Notes under the pieces: model-generated
Told to the model about the DNA's origin: nothing
What the model saw: only the letters and a program-made list of their open reading frames with translations
Database searches by the model: none
Assembly: GCA_030760725.1 (NCBI GenBank)
Contig: JASWHV010000005.1
Coordinates: 24,871,241 to 24,935,240, forward strand
Length of the DNA: 64,000 nt
Source: Neostapfia colusana
Lineage: Eukaryota; Streptophyta; Magnoliopsida; Poales; Poaceae
Reading direction: 5' to 3'
Shown here: positions 46,763 through 57,933 of the stretch, piece by piece
Layout: each line of letters begins with the position of its first letter
Position numbering within the stretch: position 1 is the first letter of the stretch
Program-made: the position numbers and the translations under genes

Positions 46763-49744
46763 TGTGACACCCTCATCTCGGGTGTCAGCATATATTCATG
46801 TTTTATGAAGAGGAAAACATTTTTAGAAAAGAGGGAACAGAAACAAGTATCAAAAGGATAGCCAGTAAAGCTCCCTGAGAGCGCCGAAAGCAACTTCCAC
46901 GGCCAGCAGACCACGTGGCGCGTTCGGAGCTCATCCCCGAAGAGATTGGAGAGGTCCGATGCTAAACTGGCTACGTGGCAGGCTCGGGGGCCACCTCCGC
47001 AATTGGAAAGAGGTCCGACCCTGTGGGACACGTGCTGCCGCGGAACTAGCCTCTGCGGAAGAAGCAAAGGCATTTTTTTCAGAGGGCACGTGTCATCCTC
47101 GGAGCTAGTCGTCGCGGAAGTCAGGGGACCAGTCGCACGGGATACGTGTTGATCTCGGAACCCATCTCCGAGAAGTCCGGATCTATTGAACACGTGTCGC
47201 CACCGGAGCTTATCTCCGGAGGTCCGTCGCTGCTGGACACGTGTCGACCTCGGGGCATGTCCCTGAGGGAAGGAAAGGCGGAAAGACCGGCACCCACACG
47301 TGGCGTGCGCGGAGCTCGTCTCCGAAGAAGAGGGAGGTCTCGATCGATTGACACGCGGCACAACCGGAGCTCGTCTCTGCGGATGAGGAGATACCAGGCC
47401 CGGAGGACACGTGGAGCTTCCGGAGCTCATCATCACGGAGGTAGCAAGTTCTGGAGCGGTTTTTACGCGTAAAGATACCGGTATGCAACAGAAACCGATC
47501 TAAATTCCACGATGTTACCAAAGATAAGACGTCAGGATCCAACAAGATCTGAATAAGACTTTTATTTGGGATCCAATTAGATTAGGACTCTTCTCTTCTC
47601 GATTATAAATAGAACCCGAAACCTCTGGCCAAAACCACGAACTTCTCATTCAACTCCTGAGCAGACGACTTAGAGCCCTAGCCCTAACTCGCCGAGCAAA
47701 ACATCGCCGAAAGCACAACAAGGGAGATCATCGGAGGAGAACCAAGCGGTCTGAGGAGGACCCCGAAGACAAGAAGAACGTGAGGTAGGACTTCAATACC
47801 ACCTTACGACATCATGTTGTTCATCTCTTTGCGTCTGTTCTTCGATTCCTTTGGAACAGAAGCCTTTTCGTGGGCAGAACACTCGATGATCAGTTTGATC
47901 TAAAGACAAGATCATCGCCACGTTCTGAACACCTTTGACCATACAAGCCATGCAAGAACACCAGATCAATCTAATAGAACTAATCATAGGATAGCATGCA
48001 TGTGCATCATCGCTTCTAGTTTAGGGTTTGTGCATGATATTGATTGCTGTGAATTTGTGTGCACGTGAATCCTACATAGCAGGACAAACTCAGGAAGCTG
48101 TCTACGACGAGCTGCAGCAACAAAGTTTTGAGAATCAAGAACAACCGGAACCGCAAGAACAAGGCAAGTGCTACTTGACCATGTTGATCCTATGTTTTGG
48201 GTAAAACTATTTTGTTTTGCGAAAAGGTGTGTGTGCTGAGTCAAACATGATGGGAAACCCTTTTTATAGGAGTTTACTAGTTTTGGTTGAACCACCCTTG
48301 TCGCCCGGGAAGTTTATGAGTCGGGTTTTGGTTTTTGCTTTATGCTTCGCTGAGTCCATGGGATTGGGAAGTGAGATAAATGTGTCTAGCTAACTGCACT
48401 CGTACTGATAATAAGTAATTGATGAGGCTAATGAACATGGATCGGAGGGGGATCTATGCAAGCCTGGGTTTGTGAATGAGGTAGCATGAGACGGTGGTGT
48501 ACTTGCCGTAGATCTAAGGACCGGTTCATGCATGCATATGCCAGGATAACAGTGCCACCACAAGGCCAAGTATGGGTGCGGCTTAGCTGAGTAATTAGGT
48601 AAGTTGCTAGGGTGTTATGGACTGTGGAAGGCGCGGGGAATGGGAGTCGAGTAAGGACTGCCCTGGGAACTGCATGGCACAAGAGGGGGCCCGTGGGTGG
48701 GAGAATTGGAGATTCTAGCCTGCCGGTGAAACCTTAGTGAGTCCATACATCTAGTAACCCCTTTGTAAAGGCTATTTTGTGATCTCTTGACCATACACCG
48801 ACGGATGTGTACTGGTATAATGGAGGTTCTGCAGTCGCCGACGGGTGACGAAATCACAAACTTGTGGGTAAAGAGGTGCAAACTCTGCAGAGTTATTAAA
48901 ACTATCATGATAGCCGAGCTTACGGTCACGAGCACCTGGCTAAACTGCCATGATTAGATGGGATGGTTATTGGGAAGGTTCTTGGTTATGGTTATGGCTT
49001 TGGTTATGGTTTGGTTTGGAATTGTTAAGTCTGGATGATGAAAGGGTTGCATGACTGGTGGGTCATGATATGAGATTGGTCTCGGTGCGAGACAAGGTTG
49101 TTTCATGAGGTGAGATAGTAGTGAACACGAGGAGGTATTCGGGAGTATGGGTAAAGGATTTGGTTAATGTGAGGATGGAACACGGGAAGTGATGGAGGTA
49201 TGTTGGAAATTTCATACATGCTGGGACTACATTCATCTAAAGTTAATTTGCTGTTTTATCACGGTTTTATAAATCTGCTTTTCTGCAAATAAGCCTTTTA
49301 TACCTACCTTGTTTATGAGCTGCATATCATGTGTTATTCCCGCACTTGCTGAGTACATCATTGTGCTCAAACTTGCATTATTATTTCTTCATCAACAGAA
49401 AGAGAAGGCTACTATGAAGATCAAGTAGAGCATTATGGCGTGTGATCTGTTCTCAACCTTGCCTGTGGAGGGAGTAGAGATGAAGCCACTTCTTCTTAGT
49501 TTTGCTTCCGCATTAGTTTTTGCTTCCGCATTTAAATAAAGATTTCCGCTGCGTAGAAATAAAGACTTCCGCTGTGAGCATGAGTCCAAGACTCATGAGG
49601 TGTTGTAATAAACTCTGTTATTCGTGGCAATATATAATCTGAATTCAGTTTGTGGAACGGATGTGTATGTGTGATGAACATCCTGGGCACACATATGCAT
49701 TAGTTCTCGGTTCCGTGGTTTTCCACAGAATTGAGGGCGTCACA
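46763..49744 (+). repeat. Element D 3' LTR, 2982 bp
   Basis: Matches 38831-41821 with small length differences. Followed by the right target copy CGATG (49745-49749) and then LTR of element C. Confidence 0.95.
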
Positions 49745-49878
49745 CGATGGTACTCAGCAAGTGTGGGAAAATTATATCATGCATGGCTAGAACAAGGAGA
49801 GGTTGAACTCATGGTTAAAGCACTACGCAATTAATACCTATCACCTTAGCTTATTAAGCACCTACATTAAGCACCTAC
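49745..49878 (-). repeat. Element C 5' LTR, continuation, ending in a 13-bp tandem duplication
   Basis: Collinear with 29586-29705 of the other LTR of C. The last words, ATTAAGCACCTAC, occur twice head to tail (49853-49865, 49866-49878); in the intact LTR they occur once and are followed by TACACAGG. Beyond 49878 the sequence is copia element G. Confidence 0.88.
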
Positions 49879-52310
49879 GTATGACAAAGGAGAAACTCAA
49901 GATGTGCTCAAGAAATTATTTAGAAGAGCTCATAACGAGTTCTCCTTAAGAATTAAGAACATAAGGAGCGATAATGGCACCGAGTTTAAGAACACTCAAG
50001 TGGAAGAATACTTGGATGAAGAAGGCATCAATCATGAGTTTTCAGCCCCTTACTCCCCTCAACAAAATGGGATTGCTGAGAGGAAGAATAGAACTCTCAT
50101 TGAAATGGCAAGAACCATGCTTGATGAGTACAAGACGTCGAACCAGTTTTGGGTGGAAGCGGTTAACACCGCTTGCCATGCCATAAACCAGTTGTATCTT
50201 CATCGACTTTTGAAGAAGACATCATACGAACTTCTAACCGGTAACAAACCAAACATCTCGTATTTTCATGTCTTTGGGAGCAAGTGTTATATTCTTAACA
50301 AGAAGCCTAGGACTTCGAAGTTTGCTTCAAAGTCCGATGAAGGTTTCTTGCTTGGTTATGACTCAAACACCTACGCCTATCGTGTTTTCAACAAAACATC
50401 CGGAATTGTTGAAATAGCGAGAGACAAAGTGTTTGATGAGACTAATGGCTCCCAAGTGGAGCAAGTTGATCAAAGTGTGCTAGATAAAGAAGAGGCTCCA
50501 CAAGAAGCACTTAAAAGGATGGCACTTGGAGAAATTTGTCCTCAAGAAAATCCTCAAGACTCAAATGATCATCCAACAAACGAAAATATGTCTCCCTCCC
50601 ATGATCAAGCTCAAGATGAGCAAGGCCAACCTCAAAAAGATCAAAACGATCAAAGTCAAGATAGAGGATTGGATCAAGGGGGAGATGAAGAAAAGAGTGA
50701 CAATGAAGATGAAGATCAAAGAGTTCAACCACCTCATCCCAGAATGCACCAAAGTGTTCAACGGGATCATCCCTTCGATAACATACTAGGAGATATCTCC
50801 AAAGGGGTGACCACTCGCTCTCGAATGGTTAATTTTTGTAAACATTACTCTTTTGTTTCCTCTTTGGAGCCCCGCAAGGTAGAAGAAGCACTACAATATC
50901 CAGATTGGGTGGTAGCTATGCAAGAGGAACTCAATAATTTTGAAAGAAATCAAGTGTGGGAACTTGTAAAGCGACCCAACACAAATGTTGTGGGAACCAA
51001 GTGGGTATTCCGCAACAAGCAAGATGAGTATGGGGTTGTAACAAGAAACAAGGCAAGACTTGTTGCAAAGGGATACACACAAGTAGAAGCTATACCAAAT
51101 GGATGTGAAAAGCGCTTTCCTCAATGGTCCAATCAAGGAGGAAGTGTACGTGGAGCAACCACTCGGATTTGAGGACGATAAGTATCCTAACCATGTCTTT
51201 AAACTTCGGAAAGCCCTGTATGGCCTCAAACAAGCTCCTAGAGTTTGGTATGAGTGTCCTAGAGATTTTCTTATTAAAAATGGTTTTAGGATAGGAAAAG
51301 CAGACTATATACTCTTCATTAAGCATTTTAACAATTATTTATTTATGTGCCAAATATATGTCGATGACATTATATTTGGTTATACTAACAAATCTTTTTG
51401 TGATGAGTTTTCAAAGATAATGACTGAAAGGTTCAAGATGTAAATGATGGGGGAAGTGAAGTTCTTCCTAGGATTCCAAGTCGAACAACTCAAGGAAGGA
51501 ACGTTCATAAGTCAAACCAGGTATACTCGAGGCATACTTAAGAGGTTCAACATGGACAAAGACAAACCCATCAAGACTCCCATGGGAACCAACGGACATC
51601 TTGACCTTAATGAAGATGGTCCAAGTGTGGACCAAAAGGTATTTCGTTCCATGATAGGTTCTTTACTTTACCTTTGTGCATCTAGGCTCGACATAATGCT
51701 TAGTATGTGTATGTGTGCACGGTTCCAAGCAGCTCCTAAGGAGTGCAACTTGACAGCCGTTAAGCGAATTCTTAGATATTTTGTTCACACTCCTAACCTA
51801 GGACTTTGGTATCCCAAGGGATCCAAGTTCAATATCATTGGATACTCCGATGCCGATTATGCCGGTTGTAAGGTAGATAGGAAGAGCACGTCAGGGACTT
51901 GTCAATTTCTTGGTAGGTCCTTGGTTTTGTGGTCTTCAAAGAAACAAAACTCTGTTGCCCTATCCACAGCCAAAGTGGAGTACGTCGCAGCCGGGAGTTG
52001 TTGTGCACAACTCCTATGGATGCGACAAACTCTTAGGGACTATGGTTACACTTTGAGCCATATTCCACTCCTATGTGACAATGAGAGTGCCATCAAGATT
52101 GCTCACAATCCCGTGGAGCATTCTAGAACCAAACATATTGATATCCGTCACCATTTCCTGAGAGATCACTCTATCAAGGGAGATATCATTATCTCTCATG
52201 TTAGGAGTGAAAAGCAATTGGCGGACATCTTCACAAAACCCCTTGATGAGAAACACTTTTGTGACCTAAGGAGTGAACTGAATATCCTAGATTCTCGAAA
52301 TGTTGCTTGA
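49879..52310 (+). pseudogene. Element G pol: integrase C-terminal half, RT, RNase H (broken)
   Basis: Opens at the residues before IRSDNGTEFKN, the second catalytic Asp of copia integrase, then NGIAERKNRTL with the Glu. RT follows from WVVAMQEELN (~50910). After GYTQVE (~51080) about 35 residues of the RT palm are missing and the frame changes, resuming at [16 protein letters not shown] (51102). The active site YVDDIIFG is at ~51355. A TAA at 51441-51443 interrupts before MMGEVKFFLGFQ. RNase H has SDADYAG, but the usual STAEAEY reads STAKVEY. It ends with ADIFTKPL and a stop at 52308-52310. Non-functional. Confidence 0.88.
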
Positions 52311-52660
52311 AGTGTGCACATCTGTTTGTTGCTTGTTTATAAACTTCAAAAACCGCATGTTTTCAACATACTACCCTAATCTCTCTTACTCTACGAAAAC
52401 TATGTTCAAAAGGACCCTTTGTCAAATATGGTCATTGTTTGTTTGATGTATGCTTACTGACCATGTTTGCCAAATATATTTGCAAAAACTTGTCCAAAAG
52501 GATCATATTCTTTAACTAAAACTCAAATTATATGAATTTCAGCTTGTAACCGGACTAGTCTGCCTATGAGGCCGGACAAGTCCGGCCCCAAAGAAGTCCG
52601 GCTCTGATCCTCCAAACGGACTTTTCCGGACACCGAACCCGGACTAGTCCGGCCCTGCTA
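52311..52660 (+). other. Element G spacer after pol
   Basis: Non-coding, AT-rich, then the first cluster of the GGACTAGTCCGG/GGACAAGTCCGG words (52555-52650). No gene seen. Confidence 0.55.
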
Positions 52661-53450
52661 GACACGTGTCACCACCGGAGCTCACCCCTGTGGAAGGGAT
52701 GAGGTCCGGCCCTGCCAGACACGTGTCGCCACCGGAGCTCACCCCTGTGGAAGGTATGAGGTCTGGCCCCACGGGACACGTGTCGCCACCGGAGCTCACC
52801 TTTGTGGAAGGGATGAGGTCCGGCCCCGCGGGACACATGTCGCTACTGGAGCTCACCCCTGTGGAAGGGATGAGGTCCGGTCCCGTAGGACACGTGTCGC
52901 CACCGGATCTCACCCATGTGGAAGGGATGAGGTCTGGCCCCGTGGGACACGTGTCACCACTAGAGCTCACCCCTGTGGAAGGGATGAGGTCCGGTCCCGC
53001 GAGACACGTGTCACCACCGGACCTCGCCTCTGAGGAGCGGAAAGGCCCCGACCCACTGGACCCGTGTCACCACGGGAGCTCGCCTCCGAGGAGAGGAAAG
53101 GCCCCGGCCCGCTGGACACGTGTCGCCACAGGAGCTCACCTCCGAGGGGAGGAGAGGCCCCGGCCCGCTGGACACGTGTCACCACAGGAGCATGCCTCTG
53201 AGGAGAGGGGAGGTCCGGCCCCGCCGGACACGTGGCTTCCTTGGAGCTCGACTCTGAGGAGAGGGGAGGTCCGGCCCTGCCGTACACGTGGCGCCCTCGG
53301 AGCTTGCCTCTAATGGGAGGGGAGGTCTGGCCCCGCCGGACATGTGGCGCCCTCGGAGCTCGCCTCTGAGGAGAGGGGAGGCCCGGCCCGCTGGACACGT
53401 GGTGCCTTCGGAGCTCACCCTAGCAGTGGCCAAGTGGCAAGGTCGGACTT
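52661..53450 (+). repeat. G-box minisatellite, 14 units of 55-57 bp, inside element G
   Basis: Units begin at 52661, 52718, 52775, 52832, 52889, 52946, 53003, 53059, 53115, 53171, 53227, 53282, 53338 and 53394. The first six steps are exactly 57 bp, then 55-56 bp. Most start GACACGTG, followed by CCGGAGCTC and GAGGTCCGGCCC. The long frames on both strands here are by-products of a period divisible by three. The unit is clearly related to the U3 repeats of B and D. Confidence 0.9.
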
Positions 53451-54146
53451 CGCAGCAGACAAGTCCAAACTGGACTAGTCCGCCTTGGTAGGCCAGACAA
53501 GTCCAGCCCCAGAGAAGTCCGGCTCTTGTCCGCAAACCGGACTTGTCCGGACACTTAATCCGGACTAGTCCGGCCCCTGGGGACTTAACCTCCCAGGGGC
53601 AGCCAAACTTCTCTCTTCACAGACTAGTCCGCTCACATCCTCTCTCAAGCCAGAAGCGCCCACAAATTGGTGATTTTTGCTTTCCTCCACCAAAAATCTT
53701 GTCCAATCCACGGATTGGAGACCTAAGGAGTGCGGAAACCCTTCCCTGGGCTTCATTACTCAAGTTTCAACTCCAAAATTCATCACATTTGAAGATTTCA
53801 AGAGGTATTCTTGACCTAACCAAAAATCCTTCCTTTTCGTCACTCTTAGGTCTTTTGATAAAAACCTCTTCACAAATGTTGTTCCTAGTGTCGATGTGAT
53901 CATAGCCTAGGAGTATAGCAACTTAATTCGAAGTTCTTGCGAAAAATTGTTAGGGTTAGGGTTCTTTCTGTATAACCTGGACTAGTCCAGTTTTAGGCGG
54001 ACAAATCCGTTCTCGAGCAGACTAGTCCGGTCCTTTAACGGACAAGTCCGGTTTACACAGAACAAACTCCAACTTTAGCCATTTTTCATGAATTCTCTTG
54101 CAATATTCCACTTCCTTGACCTCTAATATCCTGTCTCCCAGGAGAT
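53451..54146 (+). other. Element G non-coding stretch with palindromic words
   Basis: Two clusters of GGACTAGTCCG-like words (53465-53640, 53975-54060) separated by AT-rich sequence. No gene seen. Confidence 0.55.
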
Positions 54147-54643
54147 ATGTCGAACTCCGATCAAAGCTCTCCCCTTCCAAGTCCCATGGCCGAGGAGGCT
54201 CGACAAGCCCTTCATCGGTGCATTGCCGAAGAAAGGCAGCAAAGGAGGCCTAAGCGGCTAAAGAAGCCGTCCGTCGAGAGGCAAGAACAAAGAAGAAGCA
54301 TGATCTCGACGAGGAGGCACAAATTGCCCAAGCCGTTGAAGAATCCGTGAAGGATCAACTGAGAAAGAAAAGGGCCGAACGTGAAGCCCAGAGCTCCCAA
54401 GCTGCTAGTGCCTCAGAGCCCAAGAGAAAGAGGTTGGTCACCTTGGGAGATAAAGAGAAGGAAAAGGAATCCGAGGGTAGGGTTTCTCGTGATCCAAAGA
54501 AGGGTAAGGCTCCACTTCCTGAGCAGCTCAAGAACAAAAAGGCAACTGCCAAAGCACTGACAAACAGAGCAGGAGGGATGAAAATCAGAGACAAAGGGCA
54601 ACCAAAGCCCATCGCCCCTCTTAAAGATGGCTGCCCCTGCTAG
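54147..54643 (+). pseudogene. Element G Lys/Glu-rich frame before the env-position gene
   Basis: Starts MSNSDQSSPLPSPMAEEARQ. Strongly charged (Arg, Lys, Glu, Gln). A stop at 54348-54350 and a change to the frame starting at 54347 split it. The second part (RKKRAEREAQSSQ...) resembles a disordered nuclear-type tail. It is probably the N-terminal part of the next gene, now separated by a frame change near 54627. No known domain. Confidence 0.5.
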
Positions 54644-55923
54644 AGACCCAAACCGGCAGCCCAACAATCTGGCATTTGTATTCAAAGGAAAGGGGGCTGA
54701 AAAGGCGAGAAGGCTGAGGATGGATAAAGTCTATGACTATGAGAAGCACACAGTCGACCCTAGGTTTTGGTGTGACTTTCACTGCGATTACTACCGCTTG
54801 GTGTAGCTAAAAATGAAGACCCGAGTCACTCAAGCTCAATGGGTAGATTGGGGCTACATGGCCAAAAGGGAGCACAAAGCTTTTGATGCAGTGATTGAAG
54901 TCGCAGAGTGCCATGGAATCAAGGAAATCATGAGCTTCAAGTATGACTGGAACATTGAGGTAATTGTGCAGTTCTACACCACTGTGTACTTCTCCACCTA
55001 CGGTGACCGGAAAATCACTTGGATGACTCATGGAGAGCAGTAATCAGTCACCTATGAGAGGTTTGCACAGATACTTGGCCTCATGGAGCACTTGGATCAT
55101 GAGATTATCATTTCCAATCTCAAGGCAGTGGACAGGGATCAGCTTGACTATATGTATCCTAGTCATGTTCCCTATGAGGCCGGGCTTGCTAGGAACATCA
55201 AGCCGTTCTACAGCATCCTCAACCGGATTCTAAGGAGGTCCATTGCCCCCAAGGATGGAGATGCAGGGGTAATTCAAGGAAACATAAGGCATCTCCTCCT
55301 CTTGATAGATGGTGAAGAGAAGTTCAACCTTGTTGAGCATATTTATGATGACATCTTCAACATCTCTCACACTCCCAACCGCTCATGTGGTTATGCACCG
55401 TACATCATGTGCCTAATTGAGAAGGTGTCGGGGATAATCTTTGTCAAGGACGTCACTCATCGACCTCTCTGTCCTCAGCTACCCCCCATTCTGCCAGAAC
55501 CCTCAAGGAGAAAAAAATGCTCAACCTCCTCTAGCTCAGCGGCCCCTTCTCGCTCAGCGGCTCCCCCCATCATCTCCTCCTCCGCAGTCCATGAGTGGAT
55601 TCTTCAAGTGCTTCAACACACTTTTCACCTCTTGTCGGTGTGTGGAGGTCCGGACTCGACGCATGGAGAGGCATCAGGAGAAGTAGCTCAAGGCTGTGTG
55701 TGACAAGCTTGAGGTACCCATGTCCCCCCCTGAGGAGAGTGATGGGGAACTCACTCCATATCTAGAGTTCACCGCTGATGAACTTGCCCAGTTCAGGGAA
55801 GATGGAAGCTCTTCCAAGGCCGTGCCTCCATCCACCACCGCCGACGAAGAAGAAGAGGATACAGAAGCTATGGAGAGCGATGAAAATGGCGATGAAGAAG
55901 AAGACGAAGAAGATGACGAGTAG
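54627..55923 (+). pseudogene. Element G env-position gene with plant-transposon-type domain (broken)
   Basis: The frame from MAAPARDPN has stops at 54804-54806 and 55041-55043, and a frame change near 55500. Recognisable phrases in order are FYTTVYFSTYGDRKITWM, YERFAQILGL, FYSILNRILRRSIAPKDGD and NRSCGYAPYIMCLIEKVSG. These are characteristic of a domain found in many grass Sire-type elements and listed in databases as a putative plant transposon protein. The C-terminal end is Pro/Ser-rich then very acidic (EEEEDTEAMESDENGDEEE). The position after pol is that of the env-like gene of SIRE1. I see no signal peptide or clear membrane helix, so an envelope role is unsupported. Confidence 0.68.
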
Positions 55924-55971
55924 ACTTAGGCGTATCTTCCTCCCTCCTTTTCTTTTTGGTGCCTTGATGCC

Positions 55972-55985
55972 AAAGGGGGAGAAAT
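55972..55985 (+). other. Element G inner polypurine tract
   Basis: AAAGGGGGAGAAATG in the phrase GATGCCAAAGGGGGAG, directly after the env-position gene. A second copy of this kind precedes the 3' LTR. Confidence 0.55.
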
Positions 55986-56310
55986 GTGAAAAGGATGTCC
56001 TATTTTTTATCATCTTCTAGTCTCGTAATAGATCTTTTGGACATGGCTATCTATGTTTTATGTTTTATGCATGCCTATCTTTTGTGTAACACTACGTGTT
56101 GGATTTTATGTCTGTTTTATGCGTATTGTCTTATCACATTTTTAATTCTGAGCACAACACGTAGGCACCACACCATAACATGTGAATGTATGCCAACTCC
56201 CCTCTTTTACTCTTGCATACATTCAGGGGGAGTTTTTCATACGTACACTTGTTATAAAAATAAAATTTTTACCTCTTATGTTGAAACTTAATGTGTTGTC
56301 ATCAATCACC

Positions 56311-56324
56311 AAAAAGGGGGAGAT
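56311..56324 (+). other. Element G polypurine tract before 3' LTR
   Basis: AAAAAGGGGGAGAT, immediately followed by TGTAAGTGCATC, the LTR start seen in many grass Sire-type elements. Confidence 0.85.
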
Positions 56325-57933
56325 TGTAAGTGCATCTAGGCATCCCCGTGGGTTTTGGATCATTGATGACGACAAATTAAGAGACTAATGAGCTGAGATG
56401 ATCATAAGCGCAGGACATTTCCAAGGCGGGCACCTAAACTCTCAAAAAAAAGAAAAAGATGAAGAACGACGTCGAAGACTCGAAGAGTAGAAATTAGGGT
56501 TTCACTTGAGTCTTTAGTAGGCTAGCCGTGTAAAAGAAAGAGTGTGTGTGTCAAGTTCATTGAGATCATAGAAGAGAGCTCAAAGCGTTAGAAGTGTCAA
56601 ATCCTTAGTAGAGAGAGGTAGAGAGGTAAAGTTGGGCAGGCCGGACTTGTCCGGGGGAAGAGGCCGGACTAGTTCGGAAGTCCTACGGCTTAGTCCGTTT
56701 TAGGGCGGACTAAGAGTTCCTGACTGAGAGCGGACCTATCCGTTTTGGACGGACTAGTCAGTTTCTCTCTAGGTGAGAGTGTTTTTGGGGCTAAGTCCTG
56801 GTAGACCGGACTTATCCGCCTGAGTGGCCGGACTAGTCCAGGCTAGCCAGACTTGTCCGTTTTCACACGGACTAAGAGTTCTTGTGTGATTTCGGGCTAG
56901 TCCGTTCTAAGTCGGACTAGTCCATATGGGTGTGAGATGGGAGCTCCCATGGCTAAGTCTTGGTGGACCGGACTTGTCTTCCTTAGTGGCCGGACTAGTC
57001 CGGGTCCTCCAGACTTGTCCGTTCTTACCCGAACAAATAGTTCATGTGTGAGATCGGACTAGTCCAGTGTGAGGCGGACTAGTCCGGACTTTCGGTAGGT
57101 GGCAACAGTTGGCTTCGGACCTTCTTTAAAAGGAGATGCCCTAACGTCATTTAAAAAAAACTGGAACCTAGCGCCGCCACAGCAATCCAAGAGCTCCCCT
57201 AATCCTTCTCTCTTGCCTACTCACCCTCTAGAGCCAATTTTTAAGTGAATTTGGGTGTGTGAGAAAAGGAGAAGGAAGAACTTCGCGTTTAGGTCTTGGA
57301 GTGATCTCGTGCACTTGTTGTGATCTGTGGCTTGTGAGATCTGTGAAGTTTGTGGAATTGATCAAGTGGGAGACTCGGATTGTGAGCAGCCCCAAAACTT
57401 TGTAAGTTCACTCTTGAGATAGTGAAGAACCGGGTTGGCCTTAGTGGCGACTTGGTGAGGAAAGGGTTGTTAGACCCGGTCCTTTGTGGACTCCTCAACG
57501 GGGACGTAGATTCCTGAGTGAAATCGAACCTCGGGAAAAATCCTCAGTGTCTCTCTTGCATGTACATTTCTTTGAAGATCAAGATTGCTTAGGGTTTGTT
57601 TTAATTATTTCGCTATACATCGTCACACTCTTGCAATTCATTTCAATATTCTGTCACACTTGTCGTATAAAAGTGCTAGTTGTCTCATCCACATTTTGTT
57701 AAACTAAAATTTGGAAAAAAAACCCTTAAAATCAAGTTTTAGATCTTTCTGGCAGTTTGACCAGACTAGTCCACCTCCAAGGAAGACTAGTCCGGCCTTT
57801 TAGGCCTTTCCAGCAGGTTGATCAGACTAGTCCGCCCTTGAGCCAGACTAGTCCGGCTCCTGAGTTCTAATCTCATTTAATTTAGTCATTTCAGGTATTT
57901 TAGCCTATTCACCCCCCCTCTAGGCAATTTCAC
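56325..57933 (+). repeat. Element G 3' LTR, ~1.6 kb
   Basis: Starts TGTAAGTGCATC. Holds many copies of CGGACTAGTCCG, CGGACTTGTCCG and variants (56635-57095, 57755-57865). It ends at or just short of its natural border: after CACCCCCCCTCTAGGCAATTTCAC the sequence switches to the LTR of element H at 57934. Without the 5' LTR the exact end is uncertain. Confidence 0.78.

Larger units (their letters stand above)
38831..49744 (+). mobile_element. Element D: full-length chromodomain Ty3/gypsy retrotransposon
   Basis: Two LTRs (38831-41821 and 46763-49744), CGATG on both sides, primer site, gag-pol and polypurine tract are all present. A hand comparison of the first ~700 LTR bases shows about ten substitutions, so it is young relative to its neighbours. 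It is related to B throughout, with LTRs roughly 80% alike at their start by eye. It sits inside the 5' LTR of C. Confidence 0.96.
49879..57933 (+). mobile_element. Element G: Ty1/copia (Sire-type) retrotransposon, 5'-truncated
   Basis: Begins abruptly inside integrase; 5' LTR, gag, protease and the integrase N-terminus are missing. It then holds RT and RNase H, a ~1.8 kb non-coding stretch with a minisatellite, an env-position gene, two polypurine tracts and a 3' LTR from 56325. Order and length fit the Sire/Maximus lineage. Confidence 0.86.

Noticed and set aside
52666..53313. 215-residue frame with a 19-residue repeat
   Set aside because: By-product of the 57-bp minisatellite; open frames occur on both strands and the unit matches non-coding LTR repeats.
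54627..55923. Host gene
   Set aside because: Flanked by copia pol and polypurine tract, with several stops and a domain typical of Sire-type elements.
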